Source: Siderastrea radians
Lineage: Eukaryota; Cnidaria; Anthozoa; Scleractinia; Rhizangiidae
NCBI GenBank assembly: GCA_964017195.1
Contig: OZ024891.1
Span: 5,327,494-5,391,493 of the forward strand
Reading direction: 5' to 3'
Length of the DNA: 64,000 nucleotides
The translations under genes and the position numbers were made by a program. A model generated the notes under the pieces. The model did not search any database. It worked only from the letters and a program-made list of their open reading frames with translations, and was not told where the DNA came from. Positions 1-12,400 of this stretch are shown here, one piece after another (positions within the stretch are counted from its first letter, which is position 1; every line of letters begins with the position of its first letter).

Positions 1-187
1 TAAAGTGAGATGTTTCAAATACTCTTGCAATGTAGGAAAAACACAAAAATAGAACTTATTTTTGCCTTTGAGCACATGTACATTTACATGTACATTAGTA
101 CTGTTTGTGTAGCCAGATTTACTGCACAAGTCAAGCTTTAAGCTACATGTAGGTCCATAAAAATTCAAAACAAAAGTAATTATTTAC

Positions 188-3100
188 CTTTAAATTCCAA
201 ACTCTAACTTGTCCTCCTAGGCAGCCTGATGCTAACAGTTGATTGGATGAAGGGTGGAATGTAATACACCATGGTGTGCGAGGGTGTCCTCTTAGAGTGT
301 TAAGACATTTGCCCGTCTTACAGTCAACAATACGCACTGTGTGGTCCCCATGAGAAGATGCCATCTTAGTCCTTGAATTAAGAAAAAATTGTCACTGCAC
401 AAATCAAAGAACCATGAACACTTACATGTACATGTATATTTGATTTTGATATGTCAATTTTCATTGCTACCCTTATGGCATTCTTGAATTTAAAATTGAA
501 TTTAAACATATTAGATTTCAGTTCTCAGAGACGTTTGTTTCCAAATAACAGTTGAACAGTAATAAAGCTCAACAGCCCTATAAAGGCTGGTTTCCATATA
601 ATTGCAAAAGATCACATGATGACAGAAATTTTGATGTGCTTGTTAACACGTACAGTGATAAAGAGCATTGTTTCCATAATTTCATGATCGTATTAAGTGA
701 TCTGATGTCCCTGCATGTATACAGTTAGGTCGGCTGAACTGACTAAATGTGAACTATTTTGGGAAAAGTTTTGATTGCAAATTGATTGCAGGTGATTCCA
801 GAAGTTGATTTGCATATGATAGCACAATCACAATTCTAACTATTGATCACAGCTGATTGCATTAGAACGTGGTTCTACCTTTTGTGATCGTCTGCAGTCA
901 TTGTTATATCACAGACAATCACAAGAGATTGCAGAAGTGTGTTTCCAAATGACCACAGAATTATTGGTGCTGATTTTGCAATCATCTGTGATCTGTTCCA
1001 GTCAAAATTGTGGAGACCAGCCTTATAAGAAACAGAATAATGTGATGTGAATCTGAGACTTTAAATCGTTAATGGTACTGCACTCACTTATCGGGACTAA
1101 AGCAGATGAGGAAAGTTGACTTTGGTGTTCCTGGTAACTCACATGCCTGTAAAACAAAAAAGGGAAAATTGGAAACGTTGTGACTTTTATTTATTCATTT
1201 ATTTACATTGTATTTAGCTTCACCATGTACAACAGAAACAGGGAAAAAAAAGAAAAAAGACAATTTAATAAGGACAAAAGAGAGCAAATAATGACAGGGG
1301 AGCCGCTACAACAAAGGCCAGTGGTCCTCAAACGACATTACTTGTCTTAATGTGTCTTAAAGCATAGCAGTGCAATTATGATGAAAGATGGGAACATGTA
1401 ACTGTGAATAAATAGCTAAAATTACCTTTGAAAACTAAAGACACCTATTTTAATAAGATTACAATCTTGTGAAAGATTCAACAGCAAATTGTTAGTCTGA
1501 ATTTAGAAGTAACATAGTTCTCCATTTATTTTCACCTTTGTTTATGAGAAGATGGCATACAATGTACGTTATCAGTAGAAGAGCACCATCAAGGGTATAA
1601 TTTTTAAGAAGGGGATAAAGGATATTTTGAAGGCTGTTGTTTGCCACATTTTTGGGCACAAAATGTGAAATGGCTGTTTTCTTCCTTGTGAAATGTGATT
1701 TACTAAGTAATCACGAGCAGTGATTTTCCATTATTGATACCTGTGAAGCGAGAATTGAAGTTCTTATTTTGTATTAAATGCAATTTTGTAGCTACGAAAC
1801 AAAATGTTGTAAAAGATTTTTTTCTGTGAAACACAACCTGGTATCCCCCATATGACCCTTTATCAAATCTTATAAACAGACCAACGAGACAAAACAAAAA
1901 AGACACAAATACAAGTGTCAAGTCAAAAATACAAAAATACAAAGTCAAAAATACAAGTGTGGGAAATTGACTGTTTACCTTGAACAGAAATGTTAAACAC
2001 TTTGTGTAAATGTGTGCGCATGTCACATCTCTCATTCATAACAAAATAATATACTGTACCCTTATAATTAAAAATATTTTTTTAGTAAGATTTATTTGGC
2101 AAATTATAACAAAATTGAAAAGAAGACATGAGTCATGCATGCCCCCGGTGACCTGACAGCTTTATAGCTAGTAAAACGATCTGCACAGGTGCTGCTGAGG
2201 TCACCATTGAGTGGGCTACAGCTAGCCACGTTCATCAAAGCCACGCAATTTGTCTGTGTTTCTTGCTGTCAGTTACATGTACTTTACAACTTACTGTGAA
2301 GAGACAACTTTATTCTAAATTAAGATCTAAAAATCACTTTGAATTTGAGATGTGTGTTATCAAAATTAATAAAGAATCCATTGTTAGTGAATAATAAAAA
2401 CAGTGCTACATTTTGATATTTTAAACCTGGATGTTTAAATTTAGAGGCAATCTAGACATACCATATTTCATTACACGATAAGCTGATAATAATTAATGAG
2501 CTTTAATTATTTTAATTATATGCGTATACCGGTATTTTAAATAGCTAAATGTGAAACTGAATACTTACAAAATACTTTGTAATAGCCTTAACAGTATCAC
2601 TCCAAAACATGGCAAAATATGCAAAAATTGGCTATTTATTTTTAATCTAATTTAAATACATGTAAAATTCATAAGACTGGTCTACTTTTGATGCAAATAA
2701 CTCACCAGCACTTCAGATATAATGCAGTTTTATAGAGATAACCAGCATCAACATTGTTCCTTTCCTTTTAGGACTGATATTTTTGTAACAGTATTAATTT
2801 TATAGTTAATAACCATTCTTTCCTTTTTCTAACTTTTGAGTCTGAAAATCCTAATAAATGACGATGAAATCCTTAAGTGTGACAATTCAAATGAAAGCCA
2901 TTCAGCAGTACATGTACTTTCCTGTGGTGCTGTTTATTATTTTCTACAAGGTGGTTCTATCTTTTGAGTCTGTGGATGAAATTCTGAAGTTTGATCATTC
3001 AAAGGAAAGCTTTTGAGCAATTATACTTAACTGTAATGTTATTTATTAATATGTTGTAATAGATGGTTCCAGGTTTTGAGACTGTGGATGAAATCCTCAA

Positions 3101-6100
3101 GTGTGACCATTCAAATGAAAGCTACTGAGCAGCACTCTCTGTGGTGCTGTTTATTATGCCATACAAGTAACACCTATCTTTTGAGCTGTGGATGAAATCC
3201 TAATTAAGTGTGGCCATTAAAATGAAAGCTAAAGCCAGTACTTTCCATGGCAAGGTTTGTTTACAATATCTTTAACTTAAGACCAGAAAGACAGCATCGG
3301 GTGACTTTGGCCAGTTTTTAACAGACATTGCTCTATAGTTAAGCAATGTTCCCCTGGAAACAAGTATGATTTTATACGATTTGAAGGATTTATTTTTTTA
3401 TTCTGGAGGAATGCTAAACTGCTTCAGCATCTGACCTGGTTGATCACACTAAACCACTGAACCACTTCAGTTAATGAGGCATGAGAAATAATATTTGAAT
3501 AATGTTGAGTATAGGAACATTCCTTGAAGATAGCTCTACTGAATATTACACACTTACACACAAACAGTTTGTTGCATAGTGCAGTAAAATGCAAAACACA
3601 CATCTGACAAATATGTCAACTTGTGCAGTCAACATAAAACTAAACAATTATCATCCTACTGTAACATTTAAACAAATTATGTGTAAGGTTTTGCAATTTG
3701 CCATATTTGCATAAATTACAAGTGCAAGGAAGTTATCACAATCATTCAAAGGGGAGATGAGTCACATAACAGCCCTCAAAATACATATTAACGGTATAAC
3801 CTTTCCACTCAATATTCTTATCAACCTTTTTATGCAATGTTCCCATTTGTAATATGATTCTTTGAATATCTCGTAACATTTCTTAAAGAGAAATTACATT
3901 ATAAATTATAGAGAAAAAAAATAAAACTAGCCAGGACAAATTTTCTGACAGTGACAAATGCATCAAATGTTTCTTGCTATTGTTCTGTGTATATTTTTGA
4001 AAACTATTTTTAGTGTTTGGGTTTGTTAACCCTTAATTTAACATTTTACCCCCTAAAGCTTGAGGTTAATGCTGTCAATGACGCTGAAAATAAACTTGAA
4101 TGATTAATCACCTGTTCTACGAAAGACAGCGTGCTATATACATTACAAGAAACTAATAAAAATGTTCTTTCTTATAATATTATGCTAAGTTACAAAACAA
4201 ACAAACAGAATAATAATTTTAGTAACTTACAATACAAGTAACCAAATAAATTTCCCTGTTGGCACAGACCAACAAAATTTGAACATTGTTCCCAACTTTC
4301 TAACTAAAAATATTTTTCAGCTGCCTTTGTGTTAATAATTACATTTACAGTGTGTAGTTCCTATATTGTTAATAGCACAACAAAGAACACTTGCTGAGTT
4401 ACGTCTTATTTATAACCAATTCCCCTGCTGGCTAGCATAATAATTAATATATTAAATTTAGTTCATAAGCATTTCTTCCTGACTTTCTAAGTCATTTTCT
4501 ATTTCTGTCTTAACATTTAGTTTTCAAATAAACACAAAAAAAGATCACTTGGTGTGTTATACTTAAATGTAAACCGAACATATTTATTACATCTTACTAG
4601 TTCCTCAGCATTTCTTCAATAGATGGTCTGTTTTTGTGTCATTCAACTTTCCAAATTAAACACCAGTATGTGCAACAAAGAAAGCCGACAAAGTTCTGTT
4701 TTTACAATAGTAAATTCACTCCCTACCCAGTACATGCAAATTTAGTTCATAAGGGTTAGCAAATAAGCATAACAAAGAAAACTTGCCAAGTATGGTTTTG
4801 TTCTTAACCAATCCACCTTGTCACACAAATATCTAAATATAATTAGTTCACTAACACTAGAGATCTTAGGAAAAATTCATACCTTTCAGGAGCAACCAAC
4901 AAGAAAATACGCTTGTAAATTATTTGCCAAACATTTATTAATAATGTCGTTTTCTGTTTAAATACCCCCTTCATTTCAGGCCCTTCTAAAGTAATATTTA
5001 AAATGTACGATGTGTCCTAGCCCAGTTTGATCTGTTCGGTTGTTTACTTCAATACTTCAGTTGCAGACAACTAAAGGGCACAGATTTTTTTCTCCTACTT
5101 GACCTTATTTTACACTCTAAGGTGACTTATTTTTCCTCTGAAAATGAAAGGAACTACTTTTCCATTAATACAAAAGTCCAAGTACCATTTGCCAAAGAGA
5201 ACTCTAGTTTTTCACCAAATCTAAGCTAGAATAATTTTCTCTCACGTGATGAAAGGGACACATATTTTTAGTACAGTAGAACCTCAATTTAACGAACCTC
5301 TACATGACGAAGTCTTCAGTATAACGAACAATATTTTTCAGCCCATTAATAGTGTCGTGTACGGAAAAGAACCTCGGCATACACGTGACTAGTCAATTTC
5401 CCCAGTCGCTTGGCACTTCGATAAATCGACGTTCCACTGTATCACTTTCAAAAGCAAGACAAAATATTTTCCTCTAAGGAAGCCATAAAAATAATGATCA
5501 GTCCAGTTTTGTTATGACTATTCTAGAGCATGATAATCGTCAGAAATTAAGTCAGAAATTATTTAACAAGTCTCTTTAACTTTGGACGGTCAGGATGGAA
5601 AAAGACACAAACTTGAAAAAGTTGGGCAACTTCTAATCCCTTGTATCATGCACAAAATTGGCTAAAACTAACTGTATCTCATTCTTTCTTTGAAGATCCA
5701 AGAGATATCACCCTCTGAGTGGTAAAGAAGCACTCCATGTACGAGCAAGCTAATCTTACTGTACCTATGATTAAGCATATTTTCTGACTGAAAAACTAAG
5801 AAAAACTTAGGGAGAATGTACTTTAAAATTTTCTGAAACAGACATTACATGTACAGCAAAACAAACTGTTGGGTGTCCTAGTCCTTTCTGAAGTTTTCTT
5901 TGTTTTATTACAACCTAGAACCAACAACCTTAGAAATTCTGATCCTGCATGGGCATTTCCTTTCTGATATCATAAAAAAAAAATTATTAAAATTTTTAGT
6001 GATTTTTGGGGGGTATGATACATCATTTGGAACATACATGTGTTGTGAGTATGTCAGAAAATAACGTATTGAAAAAATGTCTGTTTTTCCCTTTGTCTAG

Positions 6101-8776
6101 CCTACCACACAGTCGTTTTTAGGGGAGTCGTATTACCCTCCTCCTCCCAATACGACTCCCCTAAAAACGACTGCATGGGAGGCTACCCTTAGTCAAGCAC
6201 AGAAGAAAATCCAAATGGCAAAAATAAAGTATTTGTTCTTTTCAATGGATTGAAAGAAGGATATTCACAAGGTTTCCAAGTATACTGATCCAATACTCTT
6301 TTTAAAGGAAAGCCACCATCTGTTAAGCCCTGACTGATATCAAATGTTTAAGTTCTTAAAATTGTTATTTCTACTATTTTTTTAATGCTTTATTTCTAAG
6401 TAAAACAATTTCTCGGTTAACTGAGGGGGTAAACACAGAGGGTAAACTAACAAGTGTTTGTCAGTCTGTCTCTCACTTAAGTTGTTTTTACAACTTCAAA
6501 GATCACTAAGACCTGGTTCAGAAGCAAAACATTATTTTCATGAGCCAAAACTAATACTTTAAGGACATGGAAAGTTTGGCACCTAAGCCAATTTGGTACA
6601 ACTGATTCAATTTGAAACAGCTCAGCCGTTGTTCCCAACCAGACCAGGAATCAGCCAGAATTAATAATTCAAAATGGCCCTGTCTTGCCTCCAATTCAGA
6701 TGGGAAAAAACTTTTCACGGCTCAACCTAATACAAAGATGGCTGGGTGCATGAAGCTGTAGAGAACTAATTAACTAATCTGATCTCAGATCTGTTCAAGA
6801 ACTGGGAGGGAGGAAGGTCAAGCCTTGTGTCCAATCTCACAGATTGAACAAAGATTGAAATACCAAATGGCTCACTAAGCTAAGTTTGGTATATAGTGCT
6901 CAGATCCAGTTTCTGTGACACAAAGCAACTAGCTATATAGGAGCATTATTACTTCCCCCTGGATATGACGCTGGTCCAGTACAGGGTTTACTCCAGCATT
7001 TTGTTGGGTAGGCTATAGTGATGTTCATTAATTTCATTTCGTTGTCATTCATTTAAGACAGACAGTTGTTATCTCTGGCACTTCTTAAGCAATATTGAAA
7101 AAATCACTAGATTTTGGCAAGATAATTTGACATGTGATCAAATATCTTACAAAACATCACTTAAGCACCAAGAGTACTTTATGTCAAGGTCAAGGTCTGG
7201 GCCACTGCCAATGTGAAAAATAATCTTAACAAACACACAGACTGCAGGAAACAAAGAATACAATTATTTAACAAAAAATCAATTTCTCACAACCACAGCT
7301 AAAATTATGTGTTTAGTAGATCTATTGCAGTGCTTTTAATTAAAAAGTTAGCTTATCTCTAAATTGTCTTCTGCAACTCAACAAATCCATTTCCTGTCAC
7401 GGCTTTGCCAACAAATTTGTAGTTTTCATAATTTAAAACTACAAAAATATAATGCAGCTCATGATTTTTTTTTTTAATAATAAAAAGTTTAGAAAGCAGA
7501 TCATCGCTATCACTGCTGGTTAACATGACAATTCTCATGATCAGTCAAAGCTACATGTAAGTAGACCAAGTAATTATGTTAAAAGCAGGATTTTGGTGTA
7601 TCCCTTGACATTATTTTTTTAGCTTTGACAAAAACAATATCTGGCAATGTTACTGGAATGGAGTTGCCTAAATACAAGAAAGGCCACTTGTAGTTCTTTT
7701 CTGATACCCACAAAAACAATAGTATTAACCGGATGTGGGGTGATTACAGTAGAGGAAGTCAAGGTCAAGTTGAGCTTAAGTACATGCATTGGTGTTACAT
7801 CAGACTAAAAGCACTTGACTACTTCAAATCTGACAAATGCGTTAACTGGTTGTCTGTGGCACAGATAAGTCAAATCACTGCACGTCTGAAGTGATCCGAC
7901 AAGGATATTATCTATGTGCATGTAGTTAAAGGTTTTCCGAGGTCGCAAAATGGTGTTATAAGGTTCTCTCTCTCGGACGTTAATTATAAACCTCAGCAAG
8001 GAAGCGGCATTCGCCTACTTAGTCTCCAACACACGCTCTGGTCGTTTCTAACTTCAATCTTATTCATTTATACCGTGAAAAATGTCGAATTGCCAGCGTG
8101 TGGCGAGAAATTAAAATGAGTTTTACGTCAAACGTAAACAAAAAACATGACATTAGTATAGTGACATTGAACTTTTGAACTTGGGAGTATGCGTGCAAAC
8201 TCACTTGACACAAAAGCAGGTATTGAGTCTGGTAAATAAAAACACAATAAATTGTCCTAGACCCAAAATCATAAATTAAAATAAAATCTAGACGTATTGA
8301 CCAATCGAAAGTTTATTGCTAGGAAACTTATGCTGTCATCAAATACCGGTTTCGCAATTTGTGGGTTCTGGTTGATCTTCCGTAGCCATGAAAAGATACC
8401 ACAGCGCGCACGGAAACAGAAAATTTACAAAAATTCTGTAATACTTCAGGAGGATCAGAAGATAAAACAATCTGACCTTTCGAATAAGCTGGTATTACGA
8501 CTTACACGATTTATTTTAGTTCAAAGAAGTCACACAATCTTCAGTCAAACTGAAAATTGACAGGAAAACAAAAATAGTAACACCATGCTAATAACACCGA
8601 GTGGTAAAATGAAAACAAGGCCAAAATCGTACCTTCGTTCGATGACAGGACATCAAGGAAGATTCCTCGGCGTAAGAGAGTAACAAATTCCGATCAATTG
8701 GGCCTTGAAAGTTCGTTTCGCGCCTTATCAAGGCGCAAAGAAGGTTTGATTTTCGTCGACCCGACCGCATCGTCAT
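188..8776 (-). CDS. AMBRA1: AMBRA1-like autophagy/ubiquitin scaffold, 5' part (WD40 exons)
   Basis: AMBRA1 is an intrinsically disordered WD40 scaffold that links Beclin-1/VPS34 autophagy initiation with CUL4-DDB1 substrate recognition. Three coding exons are read on the minus strand. A candidate first exon runs 8776-8633 (ATG at 8776, donor after AAG). The second is 1146-1088 and reads ACELPGTPKSTF followed by LICFSPDK. The third is 371-188 and contains HGDHTVRIVD, CKTGKCLNTLRGH, TPWCITFHPS and GGQVRVWNLK, a typical WD40 blade pair. The second and third exons match the start of the animal AMBRA1 propeller (known pattern: LPDSPRSTF, FSPD, TGKC, GHRRTPWCVTFHP). Phases agree: phase 0 at 8633/1146 and codon AA|G across 1088/371. 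The remaining exons lie left of the window. The first exon is the weak link: it is separated by a 7.5-kb intron and was chosen for phase, donor and position, with only loose similarity to the known N-terminus. Confidence 0.82.
583..1024. mobile_element. MITE in AMBRA1 intron
   Basis: The ends read AAGGCTGGTTTCCAT on the left and, reverse complemented, AAGGCTGGTCTCCACA on the right, so the 442-bp segment has imperfect terminal inverted repeats. ATA lies directly outside both ends and could be a 3-bp target duplication. The interior is rich in GATCAC/GTGATC words and has no ORF. This is a non-autonomous DNA transposon; the superfamily is not determined. Confidence 0.6.
2820..3250 (-). repeat. 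About four copies of a 106-110 bp minisatellite
   Basis: The phrases TTTTGAGTCTGTGGATGAAA, ATTCAAATGAAAGC and GTGGTGCTGTTTATTAT recur four times at a spacing of roughly 105-115 bp. The unit is the reverse complement of the array at 40190-41910. Copies here are more degenerate than in the large array. Confidence 0.8.
5274..5439. mobile_element. pogo/Tigger-like MITE
   Basis: The left end is CAGTAGAACCTCAATTTAAC and the right end, reverse complemented, is CAGTGGAACGTCGATTTATC. TA lies on both sides (5272-5273 and 5440-5441). A TA target and CAGTRGAACCTC-type ends are typical of the pogo/Tigger branch of Tc1/mariner. At 166 bp it has no coding capacity. A second, more diverged copy is at 59347-59532. 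Confidence 0.75.
6099..6185. mobile_element. Short hairpin MITE with perfect 25-bp stem
   Basis: Positions 6110-6134 are the exact reverse complement of 6149-6173 (core TTTTTAGGGGAGTCGTATT), with a 14-nt C-rich loop. The outer parts, TAGCCTACCACA and TGCATGGGAGGCTA, extend the stem with mismatches, so TAGCCT-type ends border the element. It lies in the AMBRA1 intron and may be a small foldback transposon. Confidence 0.6.
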
Positions 8777-9422
8777 AACTTCCTTTGTAGAACGATGGCC
8801 AACTTCGGCCGGGCGAATTCAGTTGTCTTTTCACTTCTTTTGGCAATCAACCTTTAAGGGCATAAATGAAATACGTCTTACAATGAAACCATTTACGAAC
8901 ACATCGAAACAAACGCAGAGGAAATATTTCTCAATTGAACAAACACGCTCGCGGCTCACCTCCCACGTAAAATGATGACAAAAAAATCCTTGAATGGACT
9001 CGGGGCGAATATGCCGGTGGTATGTCCGATATGTCCAATACGAAGAATTTTTCGAGGACAACGGGTTCCTCAAGCATCACTACGCGCTACAGATGTTCTC
9101 TGATCGATGTGTTTCCGTATCGAAGACATATTTTCCCTTCTTTTTGTCTGTAAAACAAATGAGGTTTCCCGCCGATGTTTTGGAGACTACTTGCCGTCAA
9201 TATGGAATGCTAAAGCGATATCGCGTGCCCCCGTCCCTTATATTTTACACAGGAAACCGCTGACCACATTGTTTACAAGACCGCGTTTTTGGTCAGCGGT
9301 CGGATTAAGCATTCAAGCGCATGCGCTCCTGGTAATTTGACGTGGCTTTCCCGGCGTGTAAAAGTTTTCAAAATGAAATGATCACTAAAAAGTGATATAT
9401 TTCTCTCTAGATCGTCGAAAAA
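8777..9422. promoter_or_regulatory. Presumed bidirectional promoter, AMBRA1 / GOLT1B
   Basis: The candidate AMBRA1 ATG (8776, minus) and the GOLT1B ATG (9423, plus) are head to head 646 bp apart. The interval is less AT-rich than its surroundings, contains several CpGs and has no TATA box near either gene. Divergent short-spaced promoters of this kind are common in animals. Transcription start sites cannot be read from the sequence. Confidence 0.4.
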
Positions 9423-12400
9423 ATGTTGCCTATTACAGACTACCAAAGTAAGAGCTTCCTGTTTGCAGTTAAAGCTTATTTTGTGTGTTTTTCTTATGAC
9501 CACACTCATGTTTTTTGTGTGTGCAGAAATTGGCATTGGAGTGTCTGGTTTTGGAGTGTTCTTTCTCTTCCTGGGAGTGTTGTTCTTTTTTGACAAAGGT
9601 CTCTTAGCCATTGGAAATGTAAGTTGAATAATTCCTAAAAGAGACAGTTAGCTGATGGCTCGTGATAGCCACATTTCTGTTTGCAGTTTCTACTCATTTG
9701 TACAAATCAGCTGTTAGACAGTACATAGATTTAAATTCCATCATGTGTGACTTCGATGTACCATGCTTCCTATAATCACAGACAGACAGACAGCCTTTAT
9801 TTCAGCACGATTAAAAATTAAAGCTCTGCAGCTTGTGGGGTTGTGCAAAATAATAAAAAACTAATAAAAACTAAAATTACACTTTATTCAAAATATATAC
9901 AAGTAAAATCCTTGCACCCTTGATCCTATTTTAAAATCCCCTATATATAATTGAAATCCGTACATCTAAAATTGGCCGTTGTTACTGAAGTCTCCTTAAA
10001 AGTTAACTCCTTGAAAATATAGATCTCACCCCCCGATATCACCCCCTGATATCACCCCCTTGGAATAACTGTACCCCTTTTGGCAAAACTTTTCCTTGTA
10101 ATGTATTGTTCCAAAAAAGAGCCATGGTCCCAAGGAAGGTTTTGTAGGTTTGAACCCTTCCCCACCCCTCTGGAAATTTTGATTTAGCTTCATATAAAAA
10201 AATTGACTTTTGAGACCCCCTTCCCCTCAGATTTTCCAGTGACCTTCCATGGGTGGATATGGATATTTTATGTAACCACACAATAAATTAATAATTATCA
10301 TTACTTTGTAATGTTCTTCCCTTGAGATGTAGGTAAAATCAGTAAAAACTGACTGTGGCTCATTTATCCTTGTAACATTCTCTCGATATTTATGTTGTCC
10401 TATTAGTGGTCTAGAGGCATTTTATTCCTGAGCAAAGACATAAATTTAGCTAATTTTTGTTAATACAGCTGTTAATGATGGAAAATTGCCAAGATACTGG
10501 CCCTTTAATGCAATAAGGCCTAATGCATTTACCTAAGAAGATTTGAGAAAGTACTATCAGAAGCTATTCACATCATCATCATCATCATCATCGTCATCAT
10601 CATCATCTGCTTTAAAGTGCACCTATCCTCAAAATATTTTTTATGCTAATATAAAACTTTGCAACTATTTTAAAAACATTTCGCCATTATTTGCAGTTTT
10701 TGACTTTTCTTACGGGCTTCATAACTTACGAAAAACTAAGCGTCATTTGTCACATGACCGAGTCAGAAGGGGCATGGGTCTATTCCTGATTTGACGTCAC
10801 GAACTGCTTTGCATGCATGTTTACAAAGACTTAAGGAGACGCAAATCAGTTTGTGACGTCAGATCAGGAATAGACCCATGCCCCTCACTAGCTTGGTCGT
10901 GTAACAGATTATGGCTAGATTTTGTAGCTTTGACAGCCCATAAAAAGTCAAGACTGAGGGGGATTTCATAAAAAAGGCGCAATGCTTTTCGAACAGGTGC
11001 AAAGAGTTATTTTAGTGAAAAAAATATTTTGGGGTTACATGCACTTTAAAAACACAGTATCCCATTCATTACAAATGCTATAAACATTTACAACGACAAC
11101 ATAAATTACATAATAAGAGGTTCCACTTCCTGAAAAAAAAGCAGCTTTCATTTATTTGGCAACATATTTGTAAGCTGTTGTACATTCAGTCTTGAGAGTT
11201 CACTAGACTTAAACAGGGATTCCGTTTATGTGCAAAATGTGCATACGTGCCAGTGATGGTGCGTCCTGTGTCTCTGACACACAGAAATCTTAAAAGACAT
11301 AAAAAATAATTTATGGCATGCGTCCTTCAGGAAGCACAAACGCGAATAATCCATGATCGATCAAATGCCCCATTTGAATACAAGAATACAATTCCACAGT
11401 AAACTGTTCCAGATGTCACTGAAGATGCCTTAAATGTTTTCTTGAACTGTAACTAATGTCCATTGTTTTATGTTTCCTTGTGATAATTTATGATACCTTG
11501 TGATAGTTTATGATAATGTTTGATATCTGATTCCATGGGCAGGGCTGTCATTTAGGGCCGTAACTAACCTGTAACACCTGTCACAGCTGAGTATGATAAA
11601 TAGAACCTCAATATTGCAGGTGATCTTGGCCTCTTGTTAGTGTAATTTACTAATAAACAACACATTTGTTACGGGTGTAAAGTTCAAGGTAATATGACAG
11701 GTGACTCAAAACTTAATGACAGCCCTGCAGGAGAAGGGGGGGGGGGGCAGGACAGGGGAAAGTAATGGGAAGTCTGTATGAAGCCATAATATTTAACACT
11801 TAGTTAAAATACTTGCAGACCAAAGTTAAACCCTCAACAATACTGTGGCATTTTTCTTATCCACAAAATACCCAGCTTATCTTCAACTGAAACCCTATAA
11901 CAATACCCACCAGAGCGACTCTACCACACATAACGAAACTGGGCAAAATTTCAACTGCCAAAAAAGACCAAAGACACAGAGCAAAAACTAAAATATCATC
12001 TGCACCCACCCCCCCCCCCCTCCCTCTGATCAGGCATGTGTTTTAGCTTGGGTTATTTGCTATAACTTGTTACCTCTTGTGATACGTTGTGATTAATTTT
12101 TGTGTGTTATCACATCAGTCTTGCTATCTAATACCTTGCCTGATAATAGCTGTTGATACTTTGTAGTACATGTACGTTATGATGCAACTGTATAATAATG
12201 ATGATTGTTTTCAATGAACTATCATTAGCACACATGTGCAAATTGGACTGGAATACAGTTTTTGATAAACAAATTGTTTAATGGTCTTTGAACCATTCTC
12301 TTCTGCCTTTTCAGTGGCCAGAGACATGTTTGTTTGACCAAAGTTGTCTCTTTGCTGTTGCTGATTCTGCAGTGTAGGGACACCTTTTTGATTTTCGCAA

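Larger units (their letters stand above)
1151..8632 (-). other. Large AMBRA1 intron, mostly unique AT-rich DNA
   Basis: This is the presumed first AMBRA1 intron. It is AT-rich with frequent ACATGTAC words and no convincing coding stretch on either strand. Recognisable contents are a 107-bp-type minisatellite (2820-3250), a pogo-like MITE (5274-5439) and a hairpin element (6099-6185). The ORFs near 1703-2035 and 7805-8119 have no domain features and look like chance ORFs. Confidence 0.5.

Noticed and set aside
10543..10794. ORF with poly-Ser run
   Set aside because: It translates the (ATC)n microsatellite and runs into a MITE.
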